This document shows positions 8,141 through 16,071 of a stretch of 50,247 bases of DNA, in pieces; the stretch's first letter is position 1; each line of letters starts with the position of its first letter. Below the pieces are notes generated by a model, which saw only the letters and a program-made list of their open reading frames with translations, searched no databases and was not told the DNA's origin. Source of the DNA: an uncultured Lachnospiraceae bacterium (GTDB lineage Bacteria > Bacillota > Clostridia > Lachnospirales > Lachnospiraceae); assembly GCA_902778165.1 (NCBI GenBank), contig CACYWQ010000015.1, forward strand, positions 1-50,247. The letters are read 5' to 3'. Both the position numbers and the translations under genes were made by a program.

Positions 8141-8174
8141 TGTTCCCTGGATATCAAATTCAGGGAACATTTTT
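8141..8174 (+). terminator. Intrinsic terminator after the LuxR-type gene
   Basis: TGTTCCCTG (8141-8149) pairs perfectly with CAGGGAACA (8161-8169), followed by TTTTTA. It closes the two-gene MotA-like/LuxR unit. Confidence 0.85.
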
Positions 8175-8214
8175 ATATCTGAGTCTTGAAAAAACAGGGA
8201 AATAAATGGGATAA

Positions 8215-8242
8215 TTGACAATATATTTCCTCGGGGTATATT
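8215..8242 (+). promoter_or_regulatory. Probable promoter of the copper ATPase gene
   Basis: TTGACA (8215-8220), 16-base spacer, TATATT (8237-8242); copA starts 57 bases later. I looked for CopY (TACAnnTGTA) or CsoR-like operators around it and saw none that I would call. Confidence 0.55.
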
Positions 8243-8298
8243 AAAAAGAGAGAAATTACGGCAATACAGAAGATGATGAAGTGATTTAAGGAGACAGT

Positions 8299-10848
8299 AT
8301 GCAACAATATAAAGTGACAGGAATGAGCTGTGCGGCCTGTCAGGCACGAGTTGAGAAAGCGGTAAGCGCCGTAGACGGTGTTGAAAGCTGCGCGGTCAGC
8401 CTTCTGACAAACTCGATGGGAGTTAACGGAACTGCCCGTCCGGAAGATATAATAGCGGCTGTAAAGGTAGCAGGATACGGAGCTGAAATGAAAAGCGGAA
8501 ATGAAGGCGAAACTTCGCAATCACTAACGGATGATACTCTTATAGATACAGAGACTCCTGCGATGAAGAAAAGGCTATTTGCATCGATTGTGTTTCTGAT
8601 TCCGCTTATGTATGTGTCAATGGGACACATGCTATGGGGTTTTCCGTTGCCGGGGTTTATGAAAGACAATCATGTGGCAATGGGTCTGTATCAGCTCTTA
8701 TTGTCGGGGCTTGTGCTGGTGATCAATCAGAAGTTTTTCATAAGCGGATTTAAAGGACTTATTCACGGAGCACCCAACATGGATACCCTTGTTGCACTCG
8801 GAGCCGGAGCATCCTACGGTTACAGTGTGGTTGCGCTCTTTGCAATGACGGGGGCTGTTCTAAGCGGCAACGAAGAACTGATAATGTACTACATGAATCA
8901 GTTCTATTTTGAGGCGGCAGCAATGATCCTTACCCTTATCACGGTGGGTAAGATGTTAGAAGCAAGGTCTAAGGGTAAAACAACGACTGCTCTTAAAGAA
9001 CTAATGAATCTTTCACCGAAAACTGCGGTGTTACTGCGTAGCGGATCTGAAGTGACCGTTCCAATCAAGGAAGTAAAGGTTGGGGATCTATTCGTTGTAA
9101 GACCCGGGGATAGCATACCTGCAGACGGAATTGTCACGGAAGGTGAAAGCGCTGTTAATGAGTCGGCGCTTACCGGTGAGAGTGTACCTGTAACAAAGTC
9201 AGTGGGAGATACAGTATCGGCCGCAACCATAAATACCTCGGGATATATGGTATGCGAAGCACTAAGGGTCGGCGAAGATACGACTCTGTCGGCGATCATT
9301 AGGATGGTGAGTGATGCCGCAGCAACAAAGGCGCCTATTGCCAAAATTGCCGATAAGGTATCGGGTGTATTTGTGCCTGCCGTAATCTGTATTTCGATTA
9401 TTACTTTTGCTGTGTGGCTTATCACGGGACAAACAGTGGGATATGCAATTGCAAGAGCGGTTTCGGTGCTTGTAATAAGCTGTCCGTGTGCGCTGGGACT
9501 TGCAACGCCTGTAGCCATAATGGTAGGAAACGGAGTGGCAGCCAAGGCAGGAATACTGTTTAAGACTGCAGTCTCTTTGGAACAGGCCGGAAAGACACGA
9601 ATAGTTGCTTTAGATAAAACAGGAACTATCACTACGGGTGAGATGAAGGTTACCGATATCTTCCCTGCAGATGGAATTACGGATAATGAACTTCTTACGG
9701 TGGCATATGCTCTTGAATCCAAGAGTGAACATCCTATCTCCAAGGCGGTTACCGATTATGCAATGGAAGAAAAGATTAATCTTAAAGATACAACGGAATT
9801 TGAAGTTCTTTCGGGAAACGGTCTTAAAGCTAAACTTGATTCGGTAATCGTAAGCGGCGGAAGCTTTGATTATATCAGTGCTGCTTTGGGCGGATTGAGT
9901 GTGGAGATTGAAGATGAAGTAAAACGTCTTGCTATGAAAGGCAAGACTCCGGTCTTATTCTCAAAGAATGATAAACTTCTCGGAATAATCGGAGTATCCG
10001 ATGTTATCAAAGAAGATACGGCTGAGGCAATTGAAGAATTAAAGAGGCTTGGAATCCATACGGTTATGCTTACGGGTGACAATGAGGTGACTGCGCAGGC
10101 AATTGCAGCACAGGCCGGTGTTGATGAAGTTGTTTCTTCTGTTAAGCCGGACGGTAAGGAAGCAGTAATAAGAAACCTTATGGATCATGGCGTTGTGACC
10201 ATGGTGGGAGACGGTATAAATGATGCTCCTGCTCTGACAAGCGCAAGCCTTGGAATTGCAATCGGTGCAGGAACAGATGTTGCAATAGATGCGGCGGATG
10301 TGGTTCTTATGAAGAGCAGCATTAAAGATGTAGCAGCAGCTATCAGGATTTCAAGAAGCACATTAAGGAATATCCATGAGAATCTCTTCTGGGCTTTTTT
10401 CTACAACGTGCTGGGAATTCCGTTGGCAGCAGGTTGTTATATCGCGGCGTTCGGATGGGAATTAAACCCTATGTTCGGAGCGGCAGCCATGGGATTATCA
10501 AGCTTCTGTGTTGTATCCAACGCATTAAGACTTAACTTTATCAAGCCTTATGACAGCAGAAGAGATAAAATGATTAAGAACCCCGTCCTAAAGAATTTGA
10601 TTGAACAGAAAACAATGAATGAAACAATAAAGGAGAACAAAGAAATGAAGATCAAAGTAAACGGAATGATGTGTGAACATTGTGAAATGCATGTAAAGAA
10701 GGCCCTTGAGGCAATTGACGGAGTGGACAGTGCAACGGCATCTCACGAAGAGAACCTTGTTACTATCACCAATTCCAAGGATATTGATGAGGCTGTATTA
10801 GAGGCAGCGATTAAGGAAGCCGGTTACGAATATGCCGGATTGGTATGA
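8299..10848 (+). CDS. copA: Cu+-exporting P1B-type ATPase with N- and C-terminal HMA domains
   Basis: 849 residues. The N-terminal HMA domain has GMSCAACQARV. Then come the transmembrane region with SCPCALGLATP (CPC metal site), actuator loop NESALTGESVP, phosphorylation motif DKTGTIT, nucleotide-binding SEHPISKA and hinge GDGINDAPAL. The last helices carry FYNVLGIPL and MGLSSFCVVSN, the P1B-1 Cu+ signature. A linker is followed by a second HMA domain at residues 783-849 with GMMCEHCEMHVKKA, which resembles a free CopZ chaperone. An internal ribosome site precedes codon 783. The stop overlaps the next start (ATGA). Role: pumping Cu+ out of the cytoplasm, fed by the fused chaperone domain. AAGGAGA precedes the start. 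Confidence 0.95.
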   Translation: MQQYKVTGMSCAACQARVEKAVSAVDGVESCAVSLLTNSMGVNGTARPEDIIAAVKVAGYGAEMKSGNEGETSQSLTDDTLIDTETPAMKKRLFASIVFLIPLMYVSMGHMLWGFPLPGFMKDNHVAMGLYQLLLSGLVLVINQKFFISGFKGLIHGAPNMDTLVALGAGASYGYSVVALFAMTGAVLSGNEELIMYYMNQFYFEAAAMILTLITVGKMLEARSKGKTTTALKELMNLSPKTAVLLRSGSEVTVPIKEVKVGDLFVVRPGDSIPADGIVTEGESAVNESALTGESVPVTKSVGDTVSAATINTSGYMVCEALRVGEDTTLSAIIRMVSDAAATKAPIAKIADKVSGVFVPAVICISIITFAVWLITGQTVGYAIARAVSVLVISCPCALGLATPVAIMVGNGVAAKAGILFKTAVSLEQAGKTRIVALDKTGTITTGEMKVTDIFPADGITDNELLTVAYALESKSEHPISKAVTDYAMEEKINLKDTTEFEVLSGNGLKAKLDSVIVSGGSFDYISAALGGLSVEIEDEVKRLAMKGKTPVLFSKNDKLLGIIGVSDVIKEDTAEAIEELKRLGIHTVMLTGDNEVTAQAIAAQAGVDEVVSSVKPDGKEAVIRNLMDHGVVTMVGDGINDAPALTSASLGIAIGAGTDVAIDAADVVLMKSSIKDVAAAIRISRSTLRNIHENLFWAFFYNVLGIPLAAGCYIAAFGWELNPMFGAAAMGLSSFCVVSNALRLNFIKPYDSRRDKMIKNPVLKNLIEQKTMNETIKENKEMKIKVNGMMCEHCEMHVKKALEAIDGVDSATASHEENLVTITNSKDIDEAVLEAAIKEAGYEYAGLV
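10629..10647 (+). promoter_or_regulatory. Internal ribosome-binding site and ATG within copA
   Basis: AAAGGAG at 10629-10635, nine bases before an in-frame ATG at 10645 that begins MKIKVNGMMCEHCE. Starting there would yield a free 67-residue CopZ-like chaperone from the same mRNA. Start strength and spacing look real; use in the cell is inference. Confidence 0.5.
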
Positions 10849-11990
10849 AGATAGGCGAGTATTTTGAAATACTGAAAACTAAAGACATTATCTGTCTTGG
10901 TAACGGGAAACATTTTAAAAACATTACAGTCCCGTTTTTGGTAAAAAGCGGATTAATCGATAATCTTAAGGGATTTGCCCGGACTGCGGATAAAGAGGCG
11001 ATCAAGGTTTTAAGTCGTTCCTATGATACGTTTACCAAGGAAGAGCTGTCTGAGTTTGATCATAATAAGACTGTTGTTCTGATTGCCGTTACCGGATATG
11101 AGGAGATCCTTAACCAGCTTAGTTCTGATGTGAGATTGGCTGAATTCGAAGCGGTTCCTTCTATATATCTGGAATCTCTTTATGAGGATATGCTTTTATT
11201 ATCGGCCCCCAAACCGCCGATTAATTATCATAAGAATGCCGGACAGATGATTCCTAAGATTATTCATGCAATATGGTTTTCAGGCGACCCTATGCCACAA
11301 CTGTATTTAAGATGTCTTGAGTCATGGAAAAGATATGCCGGCGATTATGAGATCAGAATATGGGATCTTAAGACATATAAACCCGATGATTGCCTGTTCT
11401 TTAAGCAGGCAATAGAGCATAAGAACTGGTCTTTTGCATCAGATTACGCCAGAGCGGATCTGTTATATAAATACGGCGGAATTTATATGGATCTTGATGT
11501 AGAGATGCTTCGCCCCGTAGATAATCTGTTGTATAACGACGCTTATATGAGCTTTGAATCTTTGGAGCGAATCGAGTGCGGTTCGGGAATGGGTGCAAGG
11601 CCCGGACATCCGATCATACGGGAGATATGTGAAAGCTATAAGAGCAGACCATATCTTAAGGATGACGGAACATGGGACAATTCCACATGCCCTGTACGCT
11701 ACACTAAAGTTATAGAGAAGCATGGCCTTAAGAAAGACGGTGGTTTCCAGCATGTTGAGGATATCACTGTCTATCCCTTCGAGGTATTAACAGGCAAAAG
11801 CTTTGATACGGGAATAATCTATAACACTGAATTAAGTTATACAGTGCATCATCACAACGGAAGCTGGATTCCGGAACATACTAAAGTGGCTATGACTAAT
11901 CGGTATGAGAATATTAGGAAGTTTCTTGAATCAAGGGGAATAAACGAAGTTGATGTATATGGTACAAATACAGGTAACGGATACAGCTAA
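10845..11990 (+). CDS. Glycosyltransferase, GT32/OCH1-like (DXD) with N-terminal extension
   Basis: 381 residues. Residues from about 127 on match the capsular/OCH1-type sugar transferase family: IPKIIHAIWFSGDPMP, then SWKRYAGDYEIRIWD, then the nucleotide-sugar and metal-binding block DYARADLLYKYGGIYMDLD with its D-L-D. The first 120 residues are a separate unassigned domain with a GNGK turn near residue 20 that may be a Rossmann-like remnant. No membrane segment. It probably transfers a hexose from a nucleotide sugar to a surface glycan. Its ATG overlaps the copA stop (ATGA), so the two are co-translated although no functional link is obvious. Confidence 0.85.
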   Translation: MKIGEYFEILKTKDIICLGNGKHFKNITVPFLVKSGLIDNLKGFARTADKEAIKVLSRSYDTFTKEELSEFDHNKTVVLIAVTGYEEILNQLSSDVRLAEFEAVPSIYLESLYEDMLLLSAPKPPINYHKNAGQMIPKIIHAIWFSGDPMPQLYLRCLESWKRYAGDYEIRIWDLKTYKPDDCLFFKQAIEHKNWSFASDYARADLLYKYGGIYMDLDVEMLRPVDNLLYNDAYMSFESLERIECGSGMGARPGHPIIREICESYKSRPYLKDDGTWDNSTCPVRYTKVIEKHGLKKDGGFQHVEDITVYPFEVLTGKSFDTGIIYNTELSYTVHHHNGSWIPEHTKVAMTNRYENIRKFLESRGINEVDVYGTNTGNGYS

Positions 11991-12026
11991 AATATGTTAG
12001 TATTAATTGGGAGGTTTGTGATATAA

Positions 12027-12092
12027 ATGCCCTATTCGATAATAAGCATATTTGCATTAATAATTAATCTCATAATGAACCGTGAGGCATAG
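12027..12092 (+). CDS. Possible 21-residue hydrophobic peptide
   Basis: A short frame beginning ATG 12027 and ending TAG 12090-12092, with GGGAGG at 12009-12014 upstream. It encodes a peptide with a continuous hydrophobic run (IISIFALIINLIM). It ends 9 bases before the MBL hydrolase start. It may be a leader peptide or small membrane protein, or chance. The spacing of 12 bases from the ribosome site is long. Confidence 0.2.
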   Translation: MPYSIISIFALIINLIMNREA

Positions 12093-12101
12093 AGGATTGG
12101 A

Positions 12102-12920
12102 ATGGAGACAATAATTACAATCATTGTGGATAATAAGTCGGATAACGGAATGCAGGGTGAATGGGGACTGTCCGTTCTGGTTCAATATGCGGATAAGAAG
12201 ATCCTTCTGGATGCCGGTTCTTCGAAACTTTTTCTTACTAACATGAAGACCCTCGGAATAGATGTGGCGGATATAGATTATGCCGTGCTCAGTCACGCCC
12301 ATTACGACCATGCGAACGGACTACCGGCTTTTTTTAATGTCAATGATAAGGCCAAACTGTATATACAGGAATGTACGGCGTGTGATTGTTATGCCAAGAA
12401 AAAGATATTCAGAAAGTATATCGGAATCCCCCGCAAGATGATCACAAGGTATTCGGACAGAATACATAAGGTGTCCGGAGATTATATGATCACGGACGGA
12501 GTCTGGCTTATACCCCATAAAACAGAGGGGCTTGAACGCATAGGGGCAAGAGAACTCATGTACAGGAAGACGAAAGAAGGGTGGAAACCGGATGATTTTG
12601 CGCATGAGCAGAGCCTTGTTATAGATACCGATAAGGGATTGGTCATACTTAATTCATGCTCACATGGTGGTGCGGCCAATATAATAAACGAGGTGAAATC
12701 AACTTTCCCCGATAAGAATGTCTACGGCCTTATCGGAGGATTCCATCTGTTTAATAAATCGGAAGCAGAGATAAGAGAAGTTGCGTCAAAGATACGTGAC
12801 ACGGGTATAGAATACATCTGCACCGGACACTGTACCAAGGACAGGGCCTATGGGATTCTTAAAGAAGAACTTGGAGATAAAGTAAACCAAATGTCGGTCG
12901 GCTATCGGATTGTGATCTGA
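12102..12920 (+). CDS. MBL-fold metallohydrolase
   Basis: 272 residues. Metal-binding motif SHAHYDHANG (HxHxDH) around residues 65-74. Later ligands are probably in NSCSHGGAANI (His about 189), GGFHLF and CTGHCTKDRA. The architecture matches the subgroup annotated as 7,8-dihydropterin-6-methyl-4-(ribofuranosyl)-aminobenzene-5'-phosphate synthase-like hydrolases, which also carry the conserved CSHGG and IGGFHL blocks. The physiological substrate in bacteria is unclear. GAGGATTGGA precedes the ATG. The next gene starts about 30 bases after its stop. Confidence 0.85.
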   Translation: METIITIIVDNKSDNGMQGEWGLSVLVQYADKKILLDAGSSKLFLTNMKTLGIDVADIDYAVLSHAHYDHANGLPAFFNVNDKAKLYIQECTACDCYAKKKIFRKYIGIPRKMITRYSDRIHKVSGDYMITDGVWLIPHKTEGLERIGARELMYRKTKEGWKPDDFAHEQSLVIDTDKGLVILNSCSHGGAANIINEVKSTFPDKNVYGLIGGFHLFNKSEAEIREVASKIRDTGIEYICTGHCTKDRAYGILKEELGDKVNQMSVGYRIVI

Positions 12921-12953
12921 TACGTCCGACATATTTGTAATGTGAATAATTCT

Positions 12954-13799
12954 ATGAATCTGATAGAGATTAAGGATATAAATGCGCCGGAACTTGATGT
13001 GTTCTCAAGGCTTTCGGAAGTACAGTTATACAGATACAATGAACCGGATATAGGAATATTCCTTGCAGAGAGTGCCAATGTGATCCTGCGCGCGTTAGAG
13101 GCCGGATATGAGCCGCTTTCGATGCTTGTGGAAACAGAGCGTATTGACATAGAAGCACGACCTGTATTTGACATGATAGAGAAGCTCTATGGCAGAGACA
13201 AGCTTGATTCAATTCCCGTATATATCGCCGGCAGTGATACACTGACAGCTCTGACAGGATATGAACTTGTACGTGGATTATGGATGACACTTCGAAGGAA
13301 GCCTGCAATCTCGCTTGAGGAATTCTGCAGCGGAAAAACAAGAATAACTGTCTTATATGATATAGTTAATCCTACGAATGTCGGGGCGATCATCAGATCG
13401 GCGGCGGCACTCGGAATGGATGGAGCAGTCTTAACTTATGCCTCGGTAGATCCTCTTACAAGACGATCATCAAGAGTCAGTATGGGCACAGTATTTCAGA
13501 TTCCATGGACCAAAGTTACCAAGGAAGAATCACAGGGTATTAATCTGATCCGAAGTCTTAATTCATATGGATATAAGACTGTTGCAATGGCACTGACAGA
13601 TGATTCAGTCAGCATAGATAATGATGATATAAGGGCAAATGAGAAGCTTGCAGTGATTCTGGGCACGGAGGGAACCGGATTACCTGAAGAAGTAATTGGG
13701 GCCTGTGATTACCGTGTCATGATTCCGATGTATCATGGCGTAGACTCATTAAACGTTGCGGCCGCGAGTGCCATAAGTTTCTGGGAATTGCTTAAATAA
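12954..13799 (+). CDS. SpoU/TrmH-family RNA 2'-O-methyltransferase
   Basis: About 281 residues from ATG 12954; an in-frame GTG at 12942 is an alternative and neither has a good ribosome site. The C-terminal half has all three SPOUT knot motifs: YDIVNPTNVGAIIRSAAALG (motif 1), VILGTEGTGLPEEV (motif 2) and IPMYHGVDSLNVAAASAISF (motif 3). The N-terminal 100 residues resemble the substrate-binding domain that precedes the catalytic domain in tRNA/rRNA methyltransferases such as TsnR or RlmB. The target nucleotide cannot be assigned from sequence alone. Confidence 0.9.
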   Translation: MNLIEIKDINAPELDVFSRLSEVQLYRYNEPDIGIFLAESANVILRALEAGYEPLSMLVETERIDIEARPVFDMIEKLYGRDKLDSIPVYIAGSDTLTALTGYELVRGLWMTLRRKPAISLEEFCSGKTRITVLYDIVNPTNVGAIIRSAAALGMDGAVLTYASVDPLTRRSSRVSMGTVFQIPWTKVTKEESQGINLIRSLNSYGYKTVAMALTDDSVSIDNDDIRANEKLAVILGTEGTGLPEEVIGACDYRVMIPMYHGVDSLNVAAASAISFWELLK

Positions 13800-13819
13800 A
13801 GATTTGAAAGGGAGAAATA

Positions 13820-15121
13820 ATGGGAATAATATATGTGACCGGTCACAGAAATCCGGATCTTGACAGTGTATGCAGCGCATACGGATATGCGGGACTTATG
13901 AATATGCAGGATGGGGACAATACATATATCCCGGTAAGATGCGGTCATCTGTCGGAAAGTACAAGAAGTATATTGGAACAACTTGATATAGATATTCCAG
14001 AGTATAAAGGCGACATATATCCCAAAGTTAAGGATGTAATGCTAAATACGGAACATCTGATTGATGCAGAGGATCCCTTGACAGCCGTAGCAGCTATATA
14101 TGAGAAGAATAATCCGAGTGCCATACCGGTCTATGATAAGGATGAATTCTACGGACTGCTTACTGTTGATGATATTACGAATTGGACCATGAGAGAGTTG
14201 TCTCAGAGCAGTAAGATAACCAAGATACCCAAGGTGAAAGATATCATGACTCCGCAGGAAGAGGAAGTGACTTCGGAAGAACTGTTTGACGAAGGCAGAT
14301 CCATACTGCAGAAATCAGATAAAAGAGGTCTTGCGGTATATGATGATGACAGATATGTCGGTTTTGTTACAAGAAGATGCTTCCTTAAATCACCCAGAAA
14401 CAATGTTATTCTTGTTGATCACAATGAACCCGGACAGAGTATCCGTGGAATAGAGACTGCCAATATCGTAGGAATAATAGATCATCACAGATTGGATGCA
14501 ATTAAGACCAGTCAGCCGATATTTATCTGTTCCGAACCGCTTGGAAGCACCTGTACGATAGTATATCAGCAGTTTATAAGAAATAATCGTACTCCGGACA
14601 GTGTCATGGCCAAAGTGTTACTTACAGGAATTCTGTCGGATACACTTATATTAAAGAGTCCGACAACAACAGGAGAAGATACGGTTGCGGCACATGTGCT
14701 TGCTTCGATATGCAGAGTGGATCTTGAAGAGTACGGCCTGTCCATGTTCTCAAGAGTCGGAGGACTTAAAGACAGGGAGCCCAGAGCGGCCATATCCGCA
14801 GATTTCAAAACATATTCGGAAAACGGCGTAAAGATCGGAATCGGTCAGTGCGAAGTCACAACGCTGAATGATCTTAATGATTATTCCACCGAATATCTTG
14901 ATGCGCTTAATGAGATCAGAACACTTAAGGGATTGGACTGGGCTGTACTTATGATTACCGATGTGATTCATGAGCACAGTGCACTTATATGTACCGAACA
15001 CAGAGCAAATAAGCATCTTCCATACAGCCCTATTGATAAGAATATATATGATATGCCGAATGTTATGAGCCGTAAGAAGCAGTTGCTTCCGGAAATTATT
15101 CATGCGGTCGGAGATAAATAA
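13820..15121 (+). CDS. ppaC: CBS-domain manganese-dependent inorganic pyrophosphatase (family II)
   Basis: 433 residues. The DHH-family catalytic domain is split by a regulatory insert. N-terminal GHRNPDLDS supplies metal ligands; residues about 70-190 are two CBS repeats (VKDVMLNTE... and VKDIMTPQE...). The catalytic domain resumes with VDHNEPGQS and IIDHHRLDA, and the C-terminal DHHA2 part ends with SRKKQLLPEI, the substrate-binding Arg/Lys-Lys motif. There is no DRTGG domain between the CBS repeats, so it is the shorter class of CBS-PPase. In characterised members adenine nucleotides bind the CBS pair and tune activity. It hydrolyses PPi in the cytoplasm. The ribosome site AGGGAG precedes ATG 13820. 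Confidence 0.93.
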   Translation: MGIIYVTGHRNPDLDSVCSAYGYAGLMNMQDGDNTYIPVRCGHLSESTRSILEQLDIDIPEYKGDIYPKVKDVMLNTEHLIDAEDPLTAVAAIYEKNNPSAIPVYDKDEFYGLLTVDDITNWTMRELSQSSKITKIPKVKDIMTPQEEEVTSEELFDEGRSILQKSDKRGLAVYDDDRYVGFVTRRCFLKSPRNNVILVDHNEPGQSIRGIETANIVGIIDHHRLDAIKTSQPIFICSEPLGSTCTIVYQQFIRNNRTPDSVMAKVLLTGILSDTLILKSPTTTGEDTVAAHVLASICRVDLEEYGLSMFSRVGGLKDREPRAAISADFKTYSENGVKIGIGQCEVTTLNDLNDYSTEYLDALNEIRTLKGLDWAVLMITDVIHEHSALICTEHRANKHLPYSPIDKNIYDMPNVMSRKKQLLPEIIHAVGDK

Positions 15122-15165
15122 TCTGTCTAAGATGCATATTATCATGGCAATAGTCGGGGTATTGT

Positions 15166-16026
15166 ATGTCTGTATGTAATGTCTGTTTCAGGAAATGTGA
15201 TATTAAAGAAGGCGATAGGGGATTCTGCGGAGTAAGAATGTGCGCTGACGGCAGAGTGGTTCCGACAGGATACGGGCGTGTTACTTCACTTGCACTTGAT
15301 CCTATTGAGAAGAAACCGCTTAACAGGTTTATGCCCGGCAGCAGGATTCTTTCAGTGGGATCCTACGGCTGTAATCTAAGATGTCCTTTCTGTCAGAACA
15401 GTGAGATATCGTGGTCTGAACAGGCATACAGATATGAGACGGAAGCAGAAATCCTTACACCCGAAGAACTCACGGATATAGCTGTGTCGGCTAAGACCAA
15501 GGGTAATATCGGATTGGCTTATACTTATAACGAACCCCTTACGGATTATGAATTTGTCCGTGATACGGGACAACTCATACATGAGGCAGGTATGGTAAAT
15601 GTGCTTGTGACTAACGGATGTGCAAGCCTTGAGATATTGCGCGAATTAACACCGGTCATCGATGCCATGAATATAGACCTTAAGGGATTCACAAGGGAAT
15701 ACTATACGGATGTCCTAAAAGGAGATCTTGATATGGTACTTGAATTTATTAAGGAAGCCGTGAAGGTGTGCCATGTTGAACTGACCACCCTTATAGTTCC
15801 GGGATATAATGACAGCGAAGAAGAGGTCAGGAATATAGCGGAGTTTATTGCCGGATTAAAGGATAAGGACGGAAATAAGACAGGTGTTAATATACCGCTT
15901 CATATTTCGCGTTTCTTCCCGCAATATATGATGACTGACAGACCCCCTACGGATGTTGATCACATATATCATCTGAAAGAGGCGGCAAGTGAGAAATTAA
16001 GATACGTATATACGGGAAATTGTTAG
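15166..16026 (+). CDS. amrS: AmmeMemoRadiSam system radical SAM enzyme
   Basis: 286 residues. The radical SAM cluster motif is in SVGSYGCNLRCPFCQNSEIS (C-x3-C-x2-C). The N-terminus carries extra cysteines (CNVCFRKCDIKEGDRGFCG), as in AmrS and pyruvate-formate-lyase-activating-like relatives. GLAYTYNEPLTDYEFV, VNVLVTNGCAS and MNIDLKGFTREYY are further family blocks. Its reaction is not established. Its identity rests on the typical neighbour: the next gene, 45 bases downstream, encodes the Memo/AMMECR1 fusion, which together with this enzyme defines the system. Same strand and spacing imply one operon. Confidence 0.9.
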   Translation: MSVCNVCFRKCDIKEGDRGFCGVRMCADGRVVPTGYGRVTSLALDPIEKKPLNRFMPGSRILSVGSYGCNLRCPFCQNSEISWSEQAYRYETEAEILTPEELTDIAVSAKTKGNIGLAYTYNEPLTDYEFVRDTGQLIHEAGMVNVLVTNGCASLEILRELTPVIDAMNIDLKGFTREYYTDVLKGDLDMVLEFIKEAVKVCHVELTTLIVPGYNDSEEEVRNIAEFIAGLKDKDGNKTGVNIPLHISRFFPQYMMTDRPPTDVDHIYHLKEAASEKLRYVYTGNC

Positions 16027-16071
16027 CCATAAAAATATGATGATGTCGGAGTGAGTCAGAAGGAGGGTTCT

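Noticed and set aside
8175-8298. CopY or CsoR operator upstream of copA
   Set aside because: No TACAnnTGTA-type or GC-rich CsoR dyad was seen between the terminator and the start codon.
8904-9743. A 279-codon minus-strand frame inside copA
   Set aside because: It lies opposite highly conserved ATPase motifs and encodes a low-complexity Ser/Thr/Ile-rich sequence, typical of antisense shadows.
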